Made by a program: the position numbers and the translations under genes
DNA from: Zanthoxylum bungeanum
Taxonomy: Eukaryota; Streptophyta; Magnoliopsida; Sapindales; Rutaceae
Length of the DNA stretch: 64,000 nt
NCBI GenBank assembly: GCA_019454045.1
Contig: SKCR01038130.1
Location: 1-64,000 of the forward strand
Direction of reading: 5' to 3'
Shown here: positions 1-7,830 of the stretch, piece by piece
Layout of the letters: each line of letters begins with the position of its first letter
How positions within the stretch are numbered: the stretch's first letter is position 1
The notes under the pieces: generated by a model
Told to the model about the DNA's origin: nothing
The model's input: the letters and a program-made list of their open reading frames with translations, nothing else
The model's database searches: none

Positions 1-171
1 TTTAGAATCATCACCATTTAAAATCAATCAAACAACCTGTTAGATACTAGTAATCATTTGACCTCATAAAATTAATAGATTAGGTATTAAGTCCCCGTGG
101 GATCGATATTTTTTATACTACTTGAACGATACGTGTGCTTGTGTTATACGCGTGTGTGTAAGCAGCAGTCA
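1..171 (+). repeat. 3' end of the 5' LTR of L1
   Basis: This stretch ends in CA seven bases before the primer site. It shares the block around 83-141 (tattaagtcc..gggatcg..acttga.cgatacgtgtgcttg) with the reverse-oriented LTR end of L3 at 42740-42815. The rest of the LTR lies left of the window. Confidence 0.8.
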
Positions 172-177
172 AGTTTT

Positions 178-194
178 TGGCGCTGTTGCCGAGG
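178..194 (+). other. Primer binding site of L1 (tRNA-Asp type)
   Basis: The sequence TGGCGCTGTTGCCGAGG differs at two positions from TGGCGCCGTTGCCGGGG, the complement of the plant tRNA-Asp 3' end. A short spacer separates it from the LTR terminus at 171. Element D has a closer match at 38606-38622. Confidence 0.85.
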
Positions 195-302
195 ACTTAT
201 TTATCTTTCACTATTAGTTTTGGGGTTAGATACGTTACTTGTATCTAATTTCTTTTTACTTATTGTTTTTGTTTTCTTGTGTTTCAGGTTCTCAGAAACT
301 AC

Positions 303-2040
303 ATGAGACGAACCAGAAACTTTGAACTCCGACCGCTTGACCTAGAAATTGAAAGAACCATCAGACAATTGAGAAGGGAAAGGCGAGAAGGCCAAGAAGC
401 TTTAGTCAACATGGAACCTGAACCTTTGGAAGTTGCACCACCGATACCCATTCGAGACAGAACTATTCTGGTGGTCGACTGCTTCATTTCCTGTATTGTA
501 CTTCCTCATTTACCAGCAAATGCGTGTAACATCAAAACATGCATCCAGATGATTCAGCAGTCAGTACAGTTTGGGGGAAATGCAACTGAAGATCCTAATG
601 CCCACATCAGCAACTTCCTGGAAGTTTGCGGTACTTTCAATTAAAACCGAGTAGCTGAAGAAGCAATGAGACTGTGGGTTTTTCCATATTCCCTGAAAGA
701 CAGAGCTAAAGCTTGGCTACATTCGTTACCAACTGGTTCCATCACAACTTGGAACACTCTAGCCACCAAATTCCTTGCAAAGTACTTTCCACCAGCCAGA
801 ACTGCAAAGTTGAGGAATGACATCACATCCTTCGTGCAATAAGATTCAGAATCCCTTTGCGAAGCTTGGGAAAGATTCAAAGATTTACTCCGGAAATGTC
901 CTCATTATATGATCGCAAAGTAGCTACAAGTCCAAACCTTCTACAATGGACTTTATGGAATAATGAGAACCACAATTGATGTTGCTGCTGCTGGAGATCT
1001 TTGATGGCAAAAGGAGAAGATCAGGCCTGAGACTTAATTGAAGAAATGGCCAACAACAATTCTTTATGGCCAACAGAAAAGAGCATGATCCAAATAATTG
1101 CAGGAATTTATGAAGTTGGAGCCAACATAGCACTGAATTCCAAGCTGGATGTGATTTGCAATAATCTGGAAACTCTTAACATGAAAGTTAATGGTGGATC
1201 CACAAGTTCACCATTTGGAGGAGTACCTGAGTCAGAATCTTACAACCAACAAGAAGAGACAGTGAACTATGTCAACAATTTCAACAGACAGGGGAACAAT
1301 CCATATTCCAACACCTATAACCCAGGGTGGAGGAATCACCCCAATTTCGCATGGAGCAACAATTCAGGGCAAAAGAACTACCCACCACCTGGATTCCAAC
1401 AACCAAATAAAAGCCAGGAGCATGAAAAAGAACCAGGAATAATAGAAGTGCTGGCCCAGTTGAAGAAGCAAGAAGCAAAATACGATGCTTTAGCAGCTAT
1501 GGTTCAAAATCAAGTAGCATTGAATCAAAGCCATTCAGCCTCTATCAAAGCACTGGAGAATCAAGTGGGACAACTAGCCAATGCTCAAAGTTACAGACCC
1601 CCAGGTAATCTTCCCAGCAACACAGAACCAAATCCAATGAACCGAGGGAAGGAGCAATGTCAAGCCATCACGTTGAAAAACGGTATTGAAATCAACAAAG
1701 ATGTTGGAATCAATGCAACAATTGAGGAAGTTTCAAAAGATACAGTGCCACAGATGGAGGAAAAAGAAGCAAAGGAAAAAGAAAAAGATCAAATCACTCC
1801 ACCTCCACCTTTTCCACAGCGACTTCAGAAAAACAAACTGGACAAGCAATTTGCTCGATTCCTGGAGGTGTTCAAAAAACTGCATATCAACATTCCATTT
1901 GCAGAAGCCTTTGAAGAAATGCCCAGCTACGTCAAATTCATGAAAGACATTCTTTCACGAAAACGGAGATTGGGAGATTACGAGATATTAGCATTGACGG
2001 AAGAATGCAGTGCCATCATTCAGAGGAAACTTCCCCCAAA
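303..2040 (+). pseudogene. gag: L1 gag (broken)
   Basis: Gag is the structural capsid/nucleocapsid polyprotein of the retrotransposon. The start at 303 (MRRTRNFELRPLDLEIERTI) matches the equivalent gag start of element D. The retrotransposon gag core is readable (AWLHS, FPPARTAKLRNDI, EAWERFKDLLR, FYNGL, DAAAGG) in pieces from about 655 to 1045. It is interrupted by stops at about 642 and 841 and by at least two frameshifts between 900 and 1045. From 1046 the frame is open through a Asn/Pro-rich linker (NPYSNTYNPGWRNHPNF) into the protease. I see no CCHC zinc knuckle. L3 carries the homologous gag, split by a Copia insertion. Confidence 0.85.
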
Positions 2041-2787
2041 GTTGAAAGATCCTGACAGTTTCACTGTCCCATGCACCATTGGAGAACACTATATCGGTAA
2101 GGCTTTATGTGATTTAGGTACAAGTGTTAACTTGATGCCTTTTTCTATTTACAGGAAACTGCAAATTGAGAAGCAATGCCTACATCAGTCTCACTACAAA
2201 TTGCTGATCGAACGCTCGCATTTCCAAGAGGTGTTGTTGAAGATGTGCTGGTCAAAGTCGACAAACTCATTCTTCCAGCAGATTTCATTATCCTTGACAT
2301 GGAAGAAGACAAAGAAGTACCTATCATTCTTGGGAGACCATTCTTGGCTACAAGTAAAACTGTGATTGATGTGCAAAAAAGAGAACTGACCATGAAAGTG
2401 CAGGACCAAGAAGTTACCTTCAATGTTTTCAAAGCCATGAAATTCCCCAATGATGAAAAGGAAGAAGAATGCTTCAGAATTGATGTTGTTGATAGTATCA
2501 TTCAGGATACTGATACAACTCCCACGGACAAACTTGAAGCTTGCATCACCAACATGACTGACAACGATCTAGATGCTGAAATCCTGGAATGTATCAACTA
2601 CCTTGACAAACCATTCCGATTCAAATCAACACCACAAGTGGAAAGCCTGGAACTGCCAAAGAAAGATCGAATCAAGCCTTCGATTGAAGAACCACCACAG
2701 CTGGCGCTAAAGTTACTTCCGAGCCATCTCAGGTATGCATTTCTTGGAAACTCTTCTGAATTACCTGTTATTATTCTTCTTCACTAA
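2041..2787 (+). pseudogene. L1 retropepsin-like protease domain
   Basis: This is the aspartic protease domain that processes Gag-Pol. The active-site loop reads CDLGTSVNLMPFSIY (about 2106-2150), the DLGxS form usual in Athila-type elements in place of DTG. It is followed by IADRT, GVVEDVLVKVDKLILPADF and the second signature PIILGRPFLAT at about 2320-2350. A frameshift near 2165 breaks the domain, and its C-terminal half is read in a different frame from about 2176 to 2787. The stop at 2785-2787 lies just before the reverse transcriptase frame, which starts at about 2788. Confidence 0.85.
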
Positions 2788-4259
2788 CGTTGGAGCAAGA
2801 AGAAAAATTGCTGAGAGTATTACGAGAGCACAAGAAGGCCATTGGCTGGACTATAGCAGACATTCGAGGCATTAGTCCATCATTTTGTATGCACAATATT
2901 CTGATGAATGATGAGTACAAACCCACAGTGGAGCATCAACAGAGACTCAATCCAATCATGAAGGAGGTCGTGAAGAAAGAAATCATCAAATGGTTGGATG
3001 CTGGCATCATTTACCCCATCTCAGACAGCAGTTGGGTAAGTCCTATGCAGTGTGTGCCGAAGAAAGGAGGAATTACTATTGTCACAAATGAAAAGAACGA
3101 GCTGATTCCGACCAGAACGGTGACTGCATGGAGAGTATGCATGGACTACCGAAAGCTAAACAAAGCAACATGAAAAGACCATTTTCCGCTACCATTCATT
3201 GACCAGATGTTAGACAGACTGGCGGGACATGAGTTCTATTTCTTTCTGGATGGATATTCAGGATACAATCAGATTGACATCGCCCCAGAAGATCAGGAGA
3301 AAACCACATTTACATGTCCTTATGGTAATTTTGCTTTTCGCAGAATGCCATTTGGATTATGTAATGCTCCTGCTACATTTCAGGGTTACATGATGGCCAT
3401 CTTCTCAGAAATATTGGAGGAGAGTATGGAGGTTTTTATGGATGACTTTTCTATGTTTGGAGATTCTTTTGACCACTGCTTGCAAAATTTGGAACATGTA
3501 TTACAAAGATGCGAAGTTACCAACCTGGTACTCAACTGGGAGAAATGCCACTTCATGGTGCAGGAAGGCATTGTTCTTGGACACTGGATCTCACAAAAGG
3601 GAATCAAGGTAGACAAAGCAAAGATTGAAATAATTGAAAAACTACCTCCACCGACATCAGTAAAAGGGATTCAGAGTTTTCTTGGACATGCAGATTTTTA
3701 CAGGAGATTTATCAAAGACTTTTCCAAGATTGCTAAACCTCTGTGCAATCTTCTGGAGAATGATGTGCCTTTCAACTTCACCAAAGAATGCCAGGAAGCT
3801 TTTGAGATCTTAAAACAAAAGTTGATTTCTGCCCCCATCATTGTAGCACCAGACTGGACCCTTCCATTTGAAGTGATGTGTGATGCTAGTGATTTTACTA
3901 TAGGTGCAGTTTTGGGACAACGCAAAGCAAAGATTTTCCACACCATCTACTACTCCATCAGAACTTTGAATGAAGCTCAACTCAACTACACAACCACTAA
4001 AAATGAGTTGTTCGCAGTTGTGTATGCTTTTGATAAATTCCGCTCCTATCTGCTGGGTCCTAAAGTGGTGGTCTACACAGATCATTCAGCAATCAAATAT
4101 CTGATCACGAAGAAAGATGCCAAACCCAGATTGATCCGTTGGATACTTCTTATGCAAGAATTTGACGTGGAGATCAGAGACAGGAAAGGGACAGAAAACC
4201 AAGTGGCAGATCATCTATCGAGGCTCGAGATTGGAGAAACAGCTGGCAAAGAACTGTAA
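2788..4259 (+). pseudogene. pol: L1 reverse transcriptase and RNase H
   Basis: This is the catalytic core that copies the element RNA into DNA. Reverse transcriptase motifs in order: [65 protein letters not shown] and the FMDD catalytic box at about 3436-3447. RNase H follows with [15 protein letters not shown], a [13 protein letters not shown] block (usually TTEKE) and [15 protein letters not shown] at 3171-3173 splits the domain between LNKAT and the FPLP segment. The rest of the frame stays open to 4259, which suggests modest age. The FMDD catalytic aspartates are retained. Confidence 0.92.
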
Positions 4260-4935
4260 ATCAAAGAAACTTTTCCAGATGAACAGCTGTTCACCATGAA
4301 ACAGCAAGATGCCCATTGGTATGCTGACTATTTCAACTACATTGTGTCAGGAAAATGGCCGTTGTAATGGACAACTCAGCAACGGAAGAAATTCTTCAAA
4401 GAAGTCAAGTACTATGTTTGGGATGAGCCGTACCTGTTCAAACGGTGTGCTGATCAATTATTGAGACGGTGTGTTCCATAAGAGGAGGTCAACAGTGTTC
4501 TGCAACACACCCATTGGTATGTCCCCATATCGATTGGTGTTTGGGAAAGCGTGCCATCTGCCAGTTGAGCTTGAGCACAAGGCGTACTAGGTACTAAAGA
4601 AGCTAAATCTTGATCCACAAGCTGCAGGAGAGAAAAGACTCCACCAACTCAACGAATTGGAGGAATTTCGCTTACAGGCTTATGAGAATGCCAGATTGTA
4701 CAAAGAAAAGACCAAGAAATGGCATGATAAAAAAATAGTGCACAGACAGTTGGAACCAAGGCAGCAAGTGTTGTTGTACAATTCACGGTTGAAACTTTTC
4801 CATGGAAAGTTGAAATCAAGGTGGTCAGGTGCATTTGTGATCACTCAGGTTTTACCATATGGAGCTGTTGAGTTACTGGATCCCAACACCAATGAAACAT
4901 TCAAGGTTAATAGTCAGCGTGTCAAGCACTACTAG
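4260..4935 (+). pseudogene. pol: L1 integrase remnant with the core deleted
   Basis: Integrase inserts the cDNA. Only the ends remain. The region before the HHCC zinc finger is readable to about 4505 (VLQH). The sequence then jumps at about 4505-4512 to the end of the catalytic core ([26 protein letters not shown]) and the C-terminal chromatin/GPY-type module (KWHDKKIVHRQLEP, LKSRWSGAFVIT, VNSQRVKHY). The DDE core, about 0.9 kb by comparison with L3, is missing. The junction falls at aacac, shared by both flanks, so microhomology deletion is likely. A stop at 4590 is a further lesion. Confidence 0.85.
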
Positions 4936-5003
4936 GAAGAATCATTTGAGCGACAAAAAGAAAGTTTCACACTTTCAGATCCAGCCTAACATTCGAGAAG
5001 TCA

Positions 5004-5050
5004 CGTCTAGCTGACGACTTTAAACTTAGCACTCGCAGGGAGGCAACCCA
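5004..5050 (+). promoter_or_regulatory. Conserved non-coding block after pol (L1 copy)
   Basis: The block CGTCTAGCTGACGA-CTTAAAC-TTAGC-CTCGCAGGGAGGCAACCCA occurs just after pol in L1, at 31247-31293 in L2 and at 47670-47716 (minus) in L3. A diverged version follows gag in the separate family D at 37007-37052 (minus). Conservation across families outside any frame suggests an RNA-level role, but none is shown. Confidence 0.6.
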
Positions 5051-5126
5051 TACAATTTGTGTATATATTATGATCTGGTGTGTTTTATTTTTGTGTGTTT
5101 AATTTTTGCAGGTAAAGTCATTTCAG

Positions 5127-5759
5127 ATGGAAGAAGTTCTCATAAATCTTCACAAGTTATTTCCTTCTCTCCCTCAAAACTCTCTGTTGAAAGTCTACAA
5201 AGGTCGCTTGGAACGGATGAGATTACTAATGATCCATGGTGTTCCTAATGATATTTGTTGGGTAATTGAAGCACGAGTCCGATTGGCAGGTGAGTCTTCT
5301 GACTATTTTATTTCACATCTGCCTGGTTTTGGAAGAAGCACCTATGCAAAGAAACGTAGAGCTAAGCAAATGTGTGTTTGTTATAAATGTGCACGCTGGA
5401 ATTGCAATACTCGTTGTCGTTCTTTAGGAATGATGTCTGATAATTGCGAAGACAAAATTAAATTCATTAGGGATGGCTTGAGTAAGGAGTCTGTAGATGA
5501 TACATCTTTAACTCTTGAGACGCATCCTAGTGGATATGTTCATATAGCCATTCGCAAATTGCATACAAAATTCCAAAAAGAAAGACGACAGTTAAGTCTT
5601 GGGAATCTGACTCAAAAAGACCTTGTTTGCCAATTTATTAGAAATTTGGATGGGAAGCTTGTCCCTGACGCATATATTTCTTGTACATATTATATCTCTT
5701 TGTCTTTTCCTGATAATTGTGATTTGTTTTGTTGTTTTCTTTTATTTTCTCTGACATGA
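5127..5759 (+). CDS. Extra Cys-rich ORF between integrase and LOG, function unknown (L1 copy)
   Basis: I do not recognise this protein. It is open for about 210 codons from the ATG at 5127 and homologous to 47044-47595 (minus) in L3 and 31371-31591 in L2. Visible features are an N-terminal helix-rich segment (LHKLFPSLPQNS), VPNDICWVIEARVRLAGESS, a Cys cluster CYKCARWNCNTRC resembling a small metal-binding site, and a C-terminal segment ending GKLVPDA. In L3 a stop follows DA directly, so the extra 22 codons here (YISCTYYISL...) are probably read-through of a lost stop. No transmembrane env-like segment is seen. The upstream TTTTTGCAG at 5104-5112 looks like a splice acceptor. It lies where Athila env-like ORFs usually sit. 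Confidence 0.6.
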   Translation: MEEVLINLHKLFPSLPQNSLLKVYKGRLERMRLLMIHGVPNDICWVIEARVRLAGESSDYFISHLPGFGRSTYAKKRRAKQMCVCYKCARWNCNTRCRSLGMMSDNCEDKIKFIRDGLSKESVDDTSLTLETHPSGYVHIAIRKLHTKFQKERRQLSLGNLTQKDLVCQFIRNLDGKLVPDAYISCTYYISLSFPDNCDLFCCFLLFSLT

Positions 5760-5907
5760 TCCATACCTTTTTTACTATCACGATTTATTTTACTGTTTAA
5801 CTAATAATTGTCATTTGGCAGGTACTAGTGCTATTATTTTACTCATCATTTTCAGGTGTTATAAATTCAACTCATCATTGCACTTTTGAAGACATCCAGA
5901 GTAAAAC

Positions 5908-6501
5908 ATGGAAGCCACTTCAAGAAGACGAGTTGAAAACATCTGTGTGTTTTGCGGTACTAGTGTTGGTGTTAAGCCACAATACGTAGAAGCAACACAG
6001 GAATTGGGTCGAGTCTTAGCTGCAAGGAATATGCACTTAGTATATGGCAAAGGAAATCTTGGACTTATGGGGATCATTTCAAAAGCTGTACAGGAGGGAG
6101 GCAGTCAAGTTTTGGGAATCATTCCAAAACCCTTGGCGGAGGCAAATCTTATTGGACCATCAAATGGAGAGGAACTGATCGTGCCGGGTGGCTTGGGTAC
6201 ATTGGAGTAAATTTTTACAGTGTTATCTTGGGCGAACCTGAACATACACCAGAAACCGCTTGGACTGTACAACATTGAAGGATTTTATGATTTTCTTTGT
6301 GTGTTTCTTGATGATGCTTGGAGAAATGGGTTCGTGTGAAAACCTATGAAAGAACTCCTCTTTACTGCCAGAACTGTTCCGGATCTAATTGACCAAATCT
6401 TAGCCTATGAACCACAAATTGACCATATCCTTTCAAAGATAAATTGGTCCGAGGAAAATCGTGGTAAGAGGCGTAGGATTAATCTGGATCTTAACCTTTA
6501 A
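5908..6501 (+). pseudogene. LOG-like: Captured LOG-like cytokinin phosphoribohydrolase, broken (L1 copy)
   Basis: LOG enzymes release active cytokinin bases from cytokinin riboside 5'-monophosphates in the plant cytosol or nucleus. The ATG at 5908 opens [19 protein letters not shown]. It continues with LVYGKGNLGLMG (normally YGGGxxGLMG), GSQVLGIIPK and GEELIVPG. Sixty bases (20 codons, including the MSER segment and the first PGG) are missing at about 6187, between two copies of TGCC(A/G)GGT that flank the deletion in the intact copies. The frame then reads GLGTLE and stops (TAA where L2 has GAA). A second stop replaces a Ser codon near 6339. The tail RGKRRRINLDLNL ends at 6501. No introns are present, unlike plant LOG genes, which suggests capture from spliced mRNA. 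Confidence 0.9.
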
Positions 6502-7035
6502 CTTTTCGTGTAGAATTTCAGCTAACCAGGTACTATCTTCCAAGCTCTTCTTCCACTGTTTAAGACATTGGGGACAATGTCTCATTTAGGTTTGGGGGAG
6601 GGAATTAGTTGATCAGTTTCTTGTTTTTAGTCGTGTGTTGTTTTTATTTTTAGTCCAATTTTTTTCGAAAAAATACAAAAAAAAAATGAATTTTTTTCAA
6701 AAATTACAAAAATATTTTGCGTTTTTTTGTTTTTATTTTGACTAAAAAGGTGAAATTGGTAAGAGATAGTTGAGTAAGGAGTTTTCACTCCTGATACGTA
6801 TCTCAAACCTATTTCGGAACAAGTTAATTTTTGTTTATTTCCTTTTGAATTATTTAATTTATGAATTCTCCATAATACTGACTAAAATGGATCTACATAT
6901 GCTCAGTTGGCAGGTATTATCAACATGCATAGTAACATACATACATGAGTTGTAATTGAAAAGTTTATAATATTTAGTGCTCTAGTTTAATTGGAGAAAG
7001 CATCTCAAAAAGTGATGGAGTAAAAAAAATAGGTC

Positions 7036-7268
7036 TGAGATCCGAGTTATTAAGTCTGTAAGGGTGTTTTAACACCTAGTGCCCTAAAGCCAACTGGTTT
7101 GGGAGTCATTGGCCCAAAGCTCGCTACATGGATCAAGGATGTTCCAAAAATATATATATCTGAAGTCTGAGTAATTAAGTCCGTAGGGGTGTCTTAACAC
7201 CTGGTGCTCTAAAGCCAACTGGTTTGGGAGCCACCGACCCAACACTCGCTACATAGATGGAAGATATT
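7036..7268 (+). repeat. Two diverged ~110-bp tandem units in the L1 3' UTR
   Basis: Two head-to-tail units (about 7036-7143 and 7159-7268) share AAGTC.GTA.GGGTGT.TTAACACCT.GTGC.CTAAAGCCAACTGGTTTGGGAG and CTCGCTACAT. Each contains a 6-bp stem hairpin (GGTGT..AACACC). The same pair occurs at 30277-30522 in L2 and 45300-45545 (minus) in L3. Confidence 0.75.
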
Positions 7269-7632
7269 GTATATAAATAAAAAAATCAAAAATCAAAAGA
7301 AAAAAATCAGAAAAATCAGAAAAATTATTCCATTGCTGTAAAAATGTGTGAATTCTGATAAAGCTTTAGGACAAAAATATTACCCTCTTATCAACTGCAC
7401 TTGTGACTGTTGTGGGTAAAAATGAGTTGATTAATATTTTGTCGGCTGTGCATATGGAGAATGGTAAATATAATCAAAGAATTTACTTATTCAGTAATTT
7501 AGAAAGAAAGAAAACAACTAGTAACTTGGAGTAGAAGTTTCACATGATTAGTCACTAACTTCTTTATTCTATTTTCTCTTGTCTTTTTACGTTTGTGTGC
7601 ATTAGTTTTATTATCTTTTTACTTTTGTAAAA

Positions 7633-7761
7633 CATTTATGGGTATCGTTGCTGTAAGCCCTCACGAGACTATAACTCCTCCACTACGGACACTTAGGGGT
7701 TTAAAGGCTTGTTGCATATGCTAAATGCAACTGTGATCCCTACGAAAGTGGCTTAGTTTAA
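7633..7761 (+). promoter_or_regulatory. Conserved 3' UTR block (L1 copy)
   Basis: The block runs from TGGGTATCGTTGCTG through CCCTCACGAGACTA and GGGTTTAAAGGCTTGTTGCATATGC to GATCCCTACGAAAGTGGCTTAGTT. It recurs at 31602-31726 (L2), 44896-45021 (L3, minus) and 35815-35945 (element D, minus), always just before the polypurine tract. Function unknown. Confidence 0.6.
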
Positions 7762-7817
7762 TTGTAATTGTTTCTTGTATTTTATTTTGCTGTTTTGCTC
7801 GAGGACTAGCAAAATAT

Positions 7818-7830
7818 TAGGTTTGGGGTG
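7818..7830 (+). other. Polypurine tract of L1
   Basis: TAGGTTTGGGGTG directly precedes the LTR start TGATGAGCGG at 7831. The equivalent tracts are at 31780-31792 in L2 and, reversed, at 44817-44829 in L3. This is the primer for plus-strand DNA synthesis. Confidence 0.8.

Larger units (their letters stand above)
6502..7819 (+). other. L1 3' untranslated region
   Basis: AT-rich non-coding tract between LOG and the polypurine tract. It contains the LOG downstream segment with GACATTGGGGACAATGTC at 6564-6581 (an inverted repeat), T/A-rich runs at 6655-6740, a tandem duplication at 7036-7268, and a block at 7633-7761 that is also present in L2, L3 and D. Short ORFs here are not supported. Confidence 0.75.

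Noticed and set aside
178..194. tRNA-like matches at the primer sites (also 32129-32146, 38606-38622, 60561-60578)
   Set aside because: Only the 17-18 bases complementary to tRNA 3' ends are present, next to LTR termini, so they are primer sites and not tRNA genes.
5127..5759. Env-like protein in the Athila env position
   Set aside because: No signal peptide or transmembrane segment, and a Cys cluster instead. It is described as an unknown ORF.
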